A DNA stretch of 36,358 bases from Ruminococcaceae bacterium UBA7127. GTDB taxonomy: Bacteria; Bacillota; Clostridia; Oscillospirales; Acutalibacteraceae. Below are positions 1-7,396 of the stretch, one piece after another. The notes below the pieces were generated by a model that saw only the letters and a list, made by a program, of their open reading frames with translations, did not search any database and was not told the origin of the DNA. The position numbers were made by a program, and so were the translations under genes. Location: the NCBI GenBank assembly GCA_002493005.1, contig DKXL01000046.1, forward strand, positions 1 through 36,358. The letters are read 5' to 3'. Each line of letters begins with the position of its first letter. The first letter of the stretch is position 1.

Positions 1-17
1 AATCTTATTCATTTGCA

Positions 18-39
18 ACAGCCCCTTTGTTATGGCTGT
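18..39 (-). terminator. Weak hairpin after the SOD-like gene
   Basis: A six-base stem ACAGCC/GGCTGT lies a few bases after the stop codon at 47. No clear U-run follows on the minus strand, so termination is only possible. Confidence 0.3.
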
Positions 40-46
40 ATATTTA

Positions 47-541
47 TTACACAGGCATAATAATTCCACAAGCAATTTTGTCGCCTGAATTACCCGACGG
101 CTGAGTTGTAAAATCATCAGGCTTTGAATGAATTATAACAGGCAGTCCCAACACCTCTGAAACCTTGAATCTGTCTGTAAAAAACGCATTCCATCCAACT
201 GTTTCCGTTGAAAATATCGGCGGCAAATCTCCCGAATGAAACGGATGCTTGAAGTTATTCGGATTGTAGTGCGTACCTGCATTGGCAAACGGATCGATTT
301 CGCTGCCTGAGCATCCTGTACCATTATGAATATGCACTGCAAAAATCGGTTTATCGCAGTCACTTGTTCCCTTAGGCAGACCATATACAAGCATTACAGC
401 AAATACTCCCTGTTTTGTCTGATATAATTTTAGAGTACCGCTTATAGCGGGATATTCCTTTGAACCCATTATACCTGCAACTGCAGTTGGCTTTTCTCGG
501 TAAAGCAGTTCAAAAATCTGATTGTCAGTAAAAATATGCAA
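47..541 (-). CDS. Cu/Zn superoxide dismutase-like protein
   Basis: A 164-residue protein of the Cu/Zn superoxide dismutase fold. The metal-ligand pattern is visible in order: HIH, a THYNP histidine, HPFHSGD with the two zinc histidines and the aspartate, and IIHSKPDD with the last copper histidine. The disulfide cysteines (TGCSG and IACG) are also present. The catalytic-loop arginine expected before IACG is a lysine (GNSGDKIACG). There is no signal peptide, so it is probably cytosolic. The frame is open back to an ATG at 616, but that ATG has no ribosome binding site and overlaps the previous gene. I chose TTG at 541 because AGAGGTGA lies five bases upstream of it. That site sits inside a terminator-like hairpin. 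Family assignment is secure; activity is inferred. Confidence 0.8.
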   Translation of the reverse strand: MHIFTDNQIFELLYREKPTAVAGIMGSKEYPAISGTLKLYQTKQGVFAVMLVYGLPKGTSDCDKPIFAVHIHNGTGCSGSEIDPFANAGTHYNPNNFKHPFHSGDLPPIFSTETVGWNAFFTDRFKVSEVLGLPVIIHSKPDDFTTQPSGNSGDKIACGIIMPV

Positions 542-583
542 AAAATCACCTCTGTTATACATATGCAACAAAGGTGATTTTTT
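540..583 (-). terminator. Terminator hairpin that contains the SOD ribosome binding site
   Basis: A perfect 12-base stem pairs 540-551 with 572-583 (AAAAAATCACCT with AGGTGATTTTTT), giving a U-run on either strand. It lies directly after the PHP phosphatase stop at 594. On the minus strand its 3' arm carries AGAGGTGA, the best ribosome binding site for the SOD-like gene, so read-through RNA would hide that site. Confidence 0.7.
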
Positions 584-593
584 TACTGTATTG

Positions 594-1319
594 TTAATTT
601 TCAAAAGCTGCATCAAAAATAATTCGTGCCTTGAGCATCATTTTTTTTACAGCTCGCTCTCCGCATTTATCGGAAATACACTTAATACTCTCGGAAAAAA
701 TTTCGGGATTGTTGTGTTCAAAAGAATGTGCATCTGTTCCGAGTATATCGATCAAACCCGCGTCAATCATTTTTAGTAACTTGCGCCGTTTAAACATAGG
801 TGTTTTTTTTGTGTAATTCGATATATTTGACTGAATAATTACACCGATATCACGCAACTCTCTGATAATTGAAGGGTTATCCATCAGCATACTATAACGC
901 TCAACATGCGGCAAAACCGGAATAAGTCTGTAATCATTAACCAGCTTGTCAATATAATCCATAGATGATTTTTCAAATGTTGAATTATACGCAAATTCGC
1001 TTAAAATATAGTTTGAATTTCCATATGTAAGTGAAGAAAGGTCATTGCAATTAAAGAGATACCTTGTGACATAAACCTCAGCACCAAGCACAACATTGAA
1101 ATCTGACGGAATCAAGGGCTTAAATTTTTCAAATGCTTCCGCTCTGCTTGCAACAAAATCTTCAACACTCATTTCATTAGTATAAAAATGAGGGGTCAAG
1201 CACACATTTGTAACTCCCTGTGCTTTAAGACTTGCAAGCATATTAAGAGCTATTTGAGAAGTTTTTGCTCCGTCGTCAAATTCCGGTAAAATATGCGAGT
1301 GCATATCATAAAACTGCAT
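594..1319 (-). CDS. PHP-domain tyrosine phosphatase, CpsB/YwqE family
   Basis: A 241-residue PHP-domain metal-dependent phosphoesterase. It opens with MQFYDMHSHILPEFDDG, the HxH metal site and DDGAK start typical of CpsB/YwqE/Wzb-type protein-tyrosine phosphatases. Later motifs fit the family: LTPHFY, an AEVYV strand, PHVERY and a closing GTDAHS. Family members usually dephosphorylate the BY-kinase that controls capsule or exopolysaccharide synthesis. No kinase or polysaccharide gene is next to it here, so its substrate is open. I moved the start to ATG 1319, where HxH lies near the N terminus as in the family and GGAAAGG lies upstream. The 22 extra upstream residues look non-native. It ends at the terminator hairpin 540-583. 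Confidence 0.85.
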   Translation of the reverse strand: MQFYDMHSHILPEFDDGAKTSQIALNMLASLKAQGVTNVCLTPHFYTNEMSVEDFVASRAEAFEKFKPLIPSDFNVVLGAEVYVTRYLFNCNDLSSLTYGNSNYILSEFAYNSTFEKSSMDYIDKLVNDYRLIPVLPHVERYSMLMDNPSIIRELRDIGVIIQSNISNYTKKTPMFKRRKLLKMIDAGLIDILGTDAHSFEHNNPEIFSESIKCISDKCGERAVKKMMLKARIIFDAAFEN

Positions 1320-1508
1320 TATTCTATCGCCTTTCCGCCCACAAACTATATAATCCATACGCTTGCTTTTGCACTCAGATGACACGTATCGGAAATATAC
1401 ATTTGAGCAGGGTATATCAGAAATCAGACTATCGGCAGAAGCTTATCTCCTTGGTGAGTTTCGGATATCCCTTTGTACAAATACTATTATATTACAATAA
1501 TCTGCTGA

Positions 1509-2579
1509 TTAAAGTGCCTTGCAAACAAGGTCGCCCATTTCTTCACAGCTAACCTTGGTAAAACCTTCTTCAAAAATATCAGGTGTGCGATGAGTTTCAA
1601 GAACCTTTGCAACTGCAGATTCAATAGCATCAGCTGCCTTTGGTTGATCAAGTGAATAGCGAAGCATCATTGCAACAGAAAGAATTGTTGCAAGCGGATT
1701 TGCAATGCCAAGTCCTGCAATATCAGGAGCAGAACCGTGAATCGGCTCATAAAGTCCGAGCTTGCCGCCTGAAAGGCTTGCTGATGCAAGCATACCGATA
1801 GAACCAGCAATCATTGATGCTTCATCTGACAAAATATCGCCAAAGATATTTGAAGTAACAATAACGTCAAACTGACGCGGATTTCTGACAAGCTGCATTG
1901 CACAGTTATCAACATACATATGGTTAAGCTCAACCTCAGGGTAGTCCTCGGCAACACGTTTAACGGTTTCCCTCCAAAGTCTTGATGACTCAAGTACATT
2001 TGCCTTATCTACGCTTGTAAGCTTTTTGTTTCTCTTCATCGCAAGGTCAAATGCCACTCTTGCAATTCTTTCAACCTCAGCAACAGTATACATCTCAGTA
2101 TCCCATGCAGCCGGCTGACCGTCAACCTCTTTTCTGCCTCTTTCACCAAAGTAAATACCGCCTGTAAGCTCACGAACAATCATAATGTCAAGATTACCGC
2201 CGATGATGTCGTCCTTAATTGGAGAAGCACTCTTGAGCGGTCCAAAGATAACCGACGGACGAAGATTTGCAAAAAGTCCGAGTGCACCGCGAATACCTAA
2301 AAGTCCTGCTTCAGGGCGCTGATTGCCGGGTAAAGTATCCCACTTCGGGCCACCGACTGCACCTAAAATTACGCTGTCTGACGCCTTACATTTTGCAACA
2401 GTTTCATCAGGAAGCGGAACACCGGTTGCATCAATAGCACAACCGCCGAGCAATGCTTCGTCGTATTCTACCGAAAAGCCAAACTTCTCGCTTGCCGCGT
2501 CAAGCACCTTAACAGCCTGATTTACGATTTCAGGTCCGATACCGTCGCCCTTAAGCAAAGTAATTTTATAATCTGCCAT
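1509..2579 (-). CDS. leuB: 3-isopropylmalate dehydrogenase
   Basis: LeuB oxidises and decarboxylates 3-isopropylmalate to 2-oxoisocaproate with NAD+, the third step specific to leucine synthesis, in the cytosol. The 356-residue length is normal. Signatures include LLKGDGIGPEI at the N terminus, the substrate-loop arginines in RPEAGLLGIR and LFANLRP, VRELTGGIYFG, VDKANVLESS, and the Mg/NAD segment from IFGDILSDEAS to EPIHGSAPDIAG. The start ATG follows AGGAGATAAATAAT. No leuA, leuC or leuD lies nearby, so this is an isolated leuB or the split end of a pathway encoded elsewhere. A 7-base inverted repeat lies 21-37 bases upstream of the start codon. Confidence 0.97.
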   Translation of the reverse strand: MADYKITLLKGDGIGPEIVNQAVKVLDAASEKFGFSVEYDEALLGGCAIDATGVPLPDETVAKCKASDSVILGAVGGPKWDTLPGNQRPEAGLLGIRGALGLFANLRPSVIFGPLKSASPIKDDIIGGNLDIMIVRELTGGIYFGERGRKEVDGQPAAWDTEMYTVAEVERIARVAFDLAMKRNKKLTSVDKANVLESSRLWRETVKRVAEDYPEVELNHMYVDNCAMQLVRNPRQFDVIVTSNIFGDILSDEASMIAGSIGMLASASLSGGKLGLYEPIHGSAPDIAGLGIANPLATILSVAMMLRYSLDQPKAADAIESAVAKVLETHRTPDIFEEGFTKVSCEEMGDLVCKAL

Positions 2580-2599
2580 ATTATTTATCTCCTAACTTT

Positions 2600-2616
2600 A
2601 TGTTATTTTATAACAT
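2600..2616. promoter_or_regulatory. Inverted repeat upstream of leuB
   Basis: ATGTTAT-TTT-ATAACAT is a perfect 7-base inverted repeat between the leuB ribosome binding site and a TTTACA/TGTAAT-like promoter match. It could be an operator or a short leader hairpin; the AT-rich context makes chance possible. Confidence 0.35.
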
Positions 2617-2761
2617 TATTATTACATATTGAAAAGCAAAAGATTGTAAACTACACTACAATTAGATTAAATTTGCCGATTTGATTTATATTTCAATGTA
2701 AAATATGTTATCTTATTTGTCCTAACTCATCAGAATATTTGCACCTATAAGTGTTAATAGG

Positions 2762-3388
2762 CTATTCATCATCTTTTTCAAGAGGGATTGTCTGAAACAC
2801 CTCGCAAACTCTGTCACGTTGCCAAAGCATTGGAGTAACCCTTACCGAATAACCATATCCGTTGTCCATTGTCCATTCAAACGGCTTAGCCTGCGGAAGT
2901 CCGTACACGGCAAGCAAAGTCATAATTACACCGCCGTGAGTTACAATAACGCTCTCGGTTGTGCCGGTTTTCATAAGTCCTTCAACTATACTTTCAAACA
3001 TTCTGCACACTCTTAGGGTAAAATCAGAATTGCTCTCCCCCCTTGGCGGTTTCACCGAAGTATCTCCCGAAAGCCACTTTTCAAAGTCAGGGTCAGACTT
3101 AAGCTCATCAGCAGTCTTACCCTCCCATTCACCAAAATTACATTCAGACAAATTGGGGATTGAAAGTGGGTTTTGCTCCGGATAAAGAATTTTGCATGTC
3201 TGAATACACCGCTTGAGCGGACTGGTAAATACTACCTGAGTTCCCGGATATTTACAGTCATGGTCAAGTTTTTTGAGTGCCGTCTCACCTTTATCGGACA
3301 ACGACGGATCTGTTGTGCCGATATATTTACCGGCAAGTGTTTCGTCTATTGCACCGTGTCTGATAAAATGAATTACATATGATTTCAT
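2762..3388 (-). CDS. Histidine phosphatase family protein
   Basis: A 208-residue branch-1 histidine phosphatase (phosphoglycerate mutase/CobC superfamily). The catalytic RHG sits in HFIRHGAID near the N terminus. It is followed by TSPLKRCIQT with the conserved arginine, FGEWEGK with the acid/base glutamate region, and VTHGGVIM with the second catalytic histidine. The opening resembles CobC (adenosylcobalamin/alpha-ribazole phosphatase), but no other cobalamin gene is near, so a general phosphatase role is as likely. The frame is open to TTG 3400, but that codon overlaps the GGAG sequence. ATG 3388 lies seven bases after GGAG and is preferred. It is transcribed towards leuB, 182 bases upstream of it. 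Confidence 0.85.
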   Translation of the reverse strand: MKSYVIHFIRHGAIDETLAGKYIGTTDPSLSDKGETALKKLDHDCKYPGTQVVFTSPLKRCIQTCKILYPEQNPLSIPNLSECNFGEWEGKTADELKSDPDFEKWLSGDTSVKPPRGESNSDFTLRVCRMFESIVEGLMKTGTTESVIVTHGGVIMTLLAVYGLPQAKPFEWTMDNGYGYSVRVTPMLWQRDRVCEVFQTIPLEKDDE

Positions 3389-3526
3389 ATATTGCTCCAA
3401 TTTATTTTTTTAACTAATGTTTAAAATTACATTTACAAAGCGTTAAATATGTTTTATACTTATTGTATAATTACAATTATAAACTTTGTATCTATTATAC
3501 TATTTTAAAAAAAGAGGTGTCAAGGT

Positions 3527-4195
3527 ATGAACAAAGATTTTCCGAGAATTATTACATTTTTACGCAAAGAACGAGGACTCAGCCAAAAGCAGGTTGCCGC
3601 AGATATGGGAATTTCGCAAGCACTGCTTTCACATTACGAAAAAGGCATTCGTGAATGCGGTCTTGATTTTCTGGTAAAGACCGCCGAATACTACGAAGTG
3701 TCCTGCGATTATTTGCTCGGGCGCACTGTACAGCGCAATGTAGCGTCAATCAGTGTGGATGATATTCCTGACAGCGTGGAAATAAGCCATATTAAAGGAA
3801 ATATGATTAACCAAATTAACAAAAAACTGCTTACTAACACCACAGCTGTAATTTTTGACCTGCTCAGCCAGATTGGCAGTAAAAAACTGACAAATGCTGT
3901 AAGCAACTATCTTATGAGTGCCGAATATTTGATTTTTAGAACTATTTACTGCTCTGAACTTTCTAACTCTCAAACAATGTTTTCGATTGACCAAAAACGT
4001 TACAGGAGCATTTGCAGCGCATCAATGATACTTGACCTTGAGCTTATAAACGAAATCATCGAAAATGAAAATCTTACTCTTGCGCTGTCACCCGACACTA
4101 TATCCACCTATTTTGAAAAGGGTGCCTCATCGTTATTTAACCTTATTCAATATTCCGAACGAAGTATCAGAGGAATATACTCAGGCAAAAAATGA
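3527..4195 (+). CDS. XRE-family transcriptional regulator
   Basis: A 222-residue protein with an N-terminal Cro/C1-type helix-turn-helix at about residues 6-62 (RKERGLSQKQVAADMGISQ, then LLSHYEKGIR and CDYLLGR). The roughly 150-residue C-terminal part is predicted to be helical and matches no domain I recognise; it may dimerise or sense a ligand. The start ATG follows AGAGGTG with nine-base spacing. It is divergent from the histidine phosphatase gene and shares a 138-base AT-rich intergenic region with it, so it may control itself or that neighbour. It stands alone otherwise. Confidence 0.85.
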   Translation: MNKDFPRIITFLRKERGLSQKQVAADMGISQALLSHYEKGIRECGLDFLVKTAEYYEVSCDYLLGRTVQRNVASISVDDIPDSVEISHIKGNMINQINKKLLTNTTAVIFDLLSQIGSKKLTNAVSNYLMSAEYLIFRTIYCSELSNSQTMFSIDQKRYRSICSASMILDLELINEIIENENLTLALSPDTISTYFEKGASSLFNLIQYSERSIRGIYSGKK

Positions 4196-4304
4196 ACATT
4201 AATTTTGGCAATTTATGTCAATATAATTGTAAACACAATAAAAACTTTCCATTTTATTACACATAGTATTTTCCAATTATTTATCGATAATTACGTTCAC
4301 ACGG

Positions 4305-4314
4305 GGTGTACACC
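4305..4314. promoter_or_regulatory. Small palindrome upstream of the BlaI-type gene
   Basis: GGTGTACACC is a perfect 10-base palindrome 41 bases upstream of the -35 box. It resembles the TACA...TGTA dyads bound by BlaI/MecI-type repressors only loosely. The rest of the 242-base gap 4196-4437 is AT-rich and shows nothing else I can support apart from the promoter at 4355. Confidence 0.25.
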
Positions 4315-4354
4315 ATTATTCTTTGTTATTTATTGTCTTCTTTTCTCATATTTA

Positions 4355-4383
4355 TTGACTATTCTTAAATCAACAGTTATAAT
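4355..4383 (+). promoter_or_regulatory. Promoter of the BlaI-type gene
   Basis: TTGACT, a 17-base spacer and a perfect TATAAT form a strong sigma-A-type promoter, ending 54 bases before the ATG of the BlaI-type regulator. Confidence 0.75.
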
Positions 4384-4437
4384 AATATTAAGTGAATTGC
4401 ATTATAAAAAAATATATAATAATTCAGGAGGTCAATT

Positions 4438-4818
4438 ATGCTTACCAAAAGTGAAGAAGAAATCATGTACTTATTGTGGGATATTGATGAACCGCTGACA
4501 AGTTCTGAAATTGTAAACAAGTCAGTGAATAAGTCATGGAAAAAGAGCTACATCAATCTTTTGATTAACTCATTGCTCAAAAAAGAAATGATTAAGGTTG
4601 TCGGTGTAAAGCAGATGACAAAGAACTATGCTCGTACATTTGTTCCGACAATGACAAAAGATGCTTATGCAATTAAGCAGATTTCTGACAGACCAAACTT
4701 TGATGACAGTGACATTCCTACACTGTTCTCCGAGCTTCTCGCTCGAACAGAAAGTGCTGAAATATTTAATGAACTTGAAGCACTGCTCAAACAGCGTCGT
4801 GAGGAATTAGGCGTTTAA
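4438..4818 (+). CDS. BlaI/MecI/CopY-family repressor
   Basis: A 126-residue winged-helix regulator of the BlaI/MecI/CopY family. The start MLTKSEEEIMYLLWDIDEP, followed by LTSSEIVNKS, matches the family N terminus, where the helix-turn-helix lies at about residues 5-70. The C-terminal half (DIPTLFSELL, then EIFNELEALLKQRRE) fits the dimerisation helices. Family members repress beta-lactamase, PBP2a or copper ATPase operons and are relieved by a BlaR/MecR protease or metal. No sensor, beta-lactamase or ATPase gene is adjacent, so this is an orphan copy and its target is unknown. The start has AGGAGGTC and an excellent upstream promoter; a strong terminator follows. Confidence 0.88.
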   Translation: MLTKSEEEIMYLLWDIDEPLTSSEIVNKSVNKSWKKSYINLLINSLLKKEMIKVVGVKQMTKNYARTFVPTMTKDAYAIKQISDRPNFDDSDIPTLFSELLARTESAEIFNELEALLKQRREELGV

Positions 4819-4840
4819 TAATTGGTTGATTTGCTTTTTT

Positions 4841-4878
4841 AGAAGAGGAGTTTTATATTCCTCTTCTTTTTCTTTTTT
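4841..4878 (+). terminator. Rho-independent terminator of the BlaI-type gene
   Basis: The stem AGAAGAGG/CCTCTTCT (4841-4848 with 4860-4867) is followed by a T-rich tract on the plus strand, 23 bases after the BlaI-type stop codon. Confidence 0.85.
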
Positions 4879-4880
4879 AT

Positions 4881-4919
4881 TAAAAAATATCCTGCAACAC
4901 CGGTCTGTTGCAGGATATT
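4881..4919 (-). terminator. Rho-independent terminator of rmuC
   Basis: A perfect 14-base stem (4886-4899 with 4906-4919, arm AATATCCTGCAACA) with a six-base loop is followed by a run of U on the minus strand. It ends the LysR-rmuC transcription unit. Confidence 0.88.
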
Positions 4920-4941
4920 CATTTTATTATGATTAAATATT

Positions 4942-6216
4942 TTAATCTTCAGATGCTTTATCTTCTATTGCAAGAGCATCATTGGTAATCGCAGTTGGCG
5001 ACTGAATGTTTTTTAACTTGCGCTGAATTTGTCTGGTGCGAACGCCGACAAGCTTATCAAGCTCTTTATTAGCCTGATCAAGCCGCTGCTGAGTCATAAC
5101 AAGCACGTCGTTAAATTTATCAAACTCAGACTTTACACCTCCGAGAACCTCCCATACCTCTGCGCTGCGCTTTTGAACGGCAAGGGTTTTAAATCCCATC
5201 TGAAGCGAATTCAGAAGGGCTGCCATTGTGCTCGGTCCAGCAATATTAACTTTGTAATCTCTCTGCAAAACCTCTACAAGGCCACGATTTACAACCTCGC
5301 TGTACAAGCCTTCAAACGGCAAAAACATAATTGCAAACTCGGTTGTGTTTGGCGGGTCAATGTATTTGTCGTGAATGTCTTTTGCTTCATTTTTGATGGT
5401 TGCAACAAGCATTTTTGCGGCAAGCTCAATTTTTGCTTTATCCCCTTCTTCTATTGCATCACGCAGAGCCGCGTATGTGTCGCCGGGAAATTTGGAGTCT
5501 ATTGGCAAGTAAATAAATCCATCATCATCGGCAGGCAGCTTAACAGCAAACTCAACAACATTTTTTGAGCCTTTTTTGGTAGCAATATTCTCCTCATACT
5601 GCTCATGAGAAAGTATCTCGGACAAAATTGAACCAAGCTGGATTTCACCTAAAATTCCTCTTGTCTTAACATTTGAAAGTACCTTTTTAAGGTCGCCCAC
5701 TCCAACAGCAAGAGTCTGCATTTCACCAAGCCCCTTGTAAACCTGCTCAAGGCGCTCGTTAACAAGTGAAAATGACTTATTCATCTTTTCTTCCAGAGTC
5801 TTTTGAAGCTTTTCGTCAACAGTTTTACGCATTTCTTCAATCTGGCGAGTATTTTCTTCTCGAATATATACGAGCTGTTTTTCAACAGACTGACGAATGT
5901 TCTCAAGTTTTTGTTCATTTTCAAGTGAAAATGTTTTTAGTCGCTGCTCAATCTGCACCATTTTGTCGGTTTGAAGCTGCGCGGAATTGCGCTGACTGTC
6001 AGAGATGAGCTGCCCCATATTTGCAATGCTTGATTGAAGTTGTGTTGAAATCTCTTGCCTGAGTGTACTATTGCTTCGTTCAAGCTCACGAGCGACCGAT
6101 ACCGCTGTATCCTCGCTGTTGTTTCCTTTAAATACTTTAATTAAAATAATAATTGAAGCAACAAGCGTTACCGCACTCAAAATTAAAAGCAGTATCTCAA
6201 ATATCATAAAATCCAT
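4942..6216 (-). CDS. rmuC: RmuC-type DNA recombination protein
   Basis: A 424-residue RmuC protein. It has one N-terminal membrane segment (about residues 4-27, FEILLLILSAVTLVASIIIL) and a long coiled coil (about 40-190, rich in E, Q, K and L). The C-terminal RmuC domain is marked by GEIQLGSIL, YLPIDSKFPGDTY, EFAIMFLPFEGLYSEV and GPSTMAALLNSLQMGF. RmuC has a nuclease-like fold and is linked to limiting DNA inversions and rearrangements; its exact reaction is not settled. The frame extends upstream through the LysR gene, but ATG 6216 follows AAGGAGGTTA and gives the usual start. That ribosome binding site overlaps the LysR stop codon, so the two genes are co-transcribed. Confidence 0.92.
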   Translation of the reverse strand: MDFMIFEILLLILSAVTLVASIIILIKVFKGNNSEDTAVSVARELERSNSTLRQEISTQLQSSIANMGQLISDSQRNSAQLQTDKMVQIEQRLKTFSLENEQKLENIRQSVEKQLVYIREENTRQIEEMRKTVDEKLQKTLEEKMNKSFSLVNERLEQVYKGLGEMQTLAVGVGDLKKVLSNVKTRGILGEIQLGSILSEILSHEQYEENIATKKGSKNVVEFAVKLPADDDGFIYLPIDSKFPGDTYAALRDAIEEGDKAKIELAAKMLVATIKNEAKDIHDKYIDPPNTTEFAIMFLPFEGLYSEVVNRGLVEVLQRDYKVNIAGPSTMAALLNSLQMGFKTLAVQKRSAEVWEVLGGVKSEFDKFNDVLVMTQQRLDQANKELDKLVGVRTRQIQRKLKNIQSPTAITNDALAIEDKASED

Positions 6217-6226
6217 TTTAACCTCC

Positions 6227-7138
6227 TTATAATCCATACTCATTATCATCACCCTTGGCATACTTCTTGACTGCTTCCATAAACAGTCTTGCCGCAGGAT
6301 TGGAAATATTTTTTCCCCATGCCATAACATATGCAATGCTGGTATCAACATCGTCAATAGCAAAGGAATCGGTATATTGATTTGACGCATATGCTACAAG
6401 CGAGTCGGGAATTATCGAAATACCTATACCCGATGATGAAGATACATACAATGACACAAGGTCGTTAAAAACATTTTCTATTTGCGGTGAAATGTGAAAA
6501 GTTCTCAGTAAATCCATAATCTCCATATAGACAATGGGAGCTACCGATTCTGACAAAAGCAAAAGTTTTTCGTCTGCAATTTCCCTGATGCTTATGCTCT
6601 TTCTGCCCTTAAATTTGTAATTCTTTGCAGTTACTACCTTCATGGTTTCATAATGAGTTATAATCGATTCAATATCAGAATTTTCGGGCACCATATCCCT
6701 TGGCATAAAACAAAAGTCGTACTCTCCGCCCGTAATTGCAAGCGAACGGTCAGCCTCGTCAAGCTGGTGAATATCAATAGTTACACCGGGATATCTCGCA
6801 TTAAAATCAGCAATACATTTTGTAGGAAACGAAAGTGAGGTAACATCACAGCCAAGCGAGATTTTTCCCTGCCCGCCGTTGTGCATCTGTTCAATAACCG
6901 TCTTTGCCTTTTTGAGTGAATCGACAATTTCGATTGCATACGGCAACAGCGTTTTGCCCTCGTTTGTAATAATTACATCTCTGTGCGAACGTGTAAAAAG
7001 CTGGACACCGAATTCTTTTTCAAGGTCGCTTACATATCTGCTCACCGTAGATTGCGACACATAGTTGCGTCTGGCTGCCTCTGAAAAATTCAGAGTCTGC
7101 GCTACAGAAATAAAACAATTAAGTTGATTAATATCCAT
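6227..7138 (-). CDS. LysR-family transcriptional regulator
   Basis: A 303-residue LysR-type regulator. The winged helix-turn-helix fills residues 1-60 (MDINQLNCFISVAQTLNFS, then AARRNYVSQSTVSRYVSDLE). The substrate-binding domain runs from about residue 90 (KISLGCDVTSLSFP) to 295. It is divergent from the ketosynthase/ligase/thioesterase operon across a 258-base intergenic region, the classical LysR layout, so control of that operon is the simplest inference. The inducer cannot be read from sequence. Its stop codon overlaps the ribosome binding site of rmuC, which it therefore co-expresses, although the two functions are probably unrelated. Confidence 0.92.
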   Translation of the reverse strand: MDINQLNCFISVAQTLNFSEAARRNYVSQSTVSRYVSDLEKEFGVQLFTRSHRDVIITNEGKTLLPYAIEIVDSLKKAKTVIEQMHNGGQGKISLGCDVTSLSFPTKCIADFNARYPGVTIDIHQLDEADRSLAITGGEYDFCFMPRDMVPENSDIESIITHYETMKVVTAKNYKFKGRKSISIREIADEKLLLLSESVAPIVYMEIMDLLRTFHISPQIENVFNDLVSLYVSSSSGIGISIIPDSLVAYASNQYTDSFAIDDVDTSIAYVMAWGKNISNPAARLFMEAVKKYAKGDDNEYGL

Positions 7139-7200
7139 AAACTCACTCTCCCGAGTAACAATTCAATATATTATCTTGCTAAATCCTGTCAAACGACGTT

Positions 7201-7272
7201 TTTTGCGCAATAATTCATCTTAATTATGCAAAAGTTAGTTTTTTTGAGTGTTAAATAAACATTTTTGCATAA
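7201..7272. promoter_or_regulatory. Candidate LysR operator cluster
   Basis: The divergent intergenic region carries TTTTGCGCAATAA at 7201, TTATGCAAAA at 7224-7233 and its exact reverse complement TTTTGCATAA at 7263-7272, just upstream of the plus-strand -35 box. A further ATATGCAAAA lies at 7328-7337, downstream of the -10. The arrangement of an upstream recognition dyad plus sites near the promoter fits LysR-type control of the fabF-like operon. This is inference from pattern. Confidence 0.45.
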
Positions 7273-7281
7273 GAAAATCTA

Positions 7282-7310
7282 TTGAATAATTTAACATAAT
7301 TTGGTACAAT
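7282..7310 (+). promoter_or_regulatory. Promoter of the ketosynthase operon
   Basis: TTGAAT, a 17-base spacer and TACAAT. It begins nine bases after the TTTTGCATAA element and lies about 86 bases before the ATG at 7397. Confidence 0.6.
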
Positions 7311-7396
7311 TCAAGTATAGCATAATAATATGCAAAATGTAAATAACAAATTTATTTTTCAGGATTTTTCTAAATTTTGTACAAGGAGTCAAAACA

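Noticed and set aside
594..616. SOD-like gene starting at ATG 616 and overlapping the PHP gene
   Set aside because: No ribosome binding site is present and the added residues are encoded by a terminator hairpin.
2580..2761. A T-box leader upstream of leuB
   Set aside because: Only 182 bases, with no T-box sequence and no terminator/antiterminator pair that I can find.
4205..4498. 97-codon plus-strand frame upstream of the BlaI-type gene
   Set aside because: It overlaps the BlaI-type start in another frame, contains the promoter at 4355 and has no ribosome binding site.
5029..5568. 179-codon plus-strand frame
   Set aside because: Antisense to rmuC, no ribosome binding site, and Cys/Lys/Asn-rich composition typical of a reverse-strand shadow.
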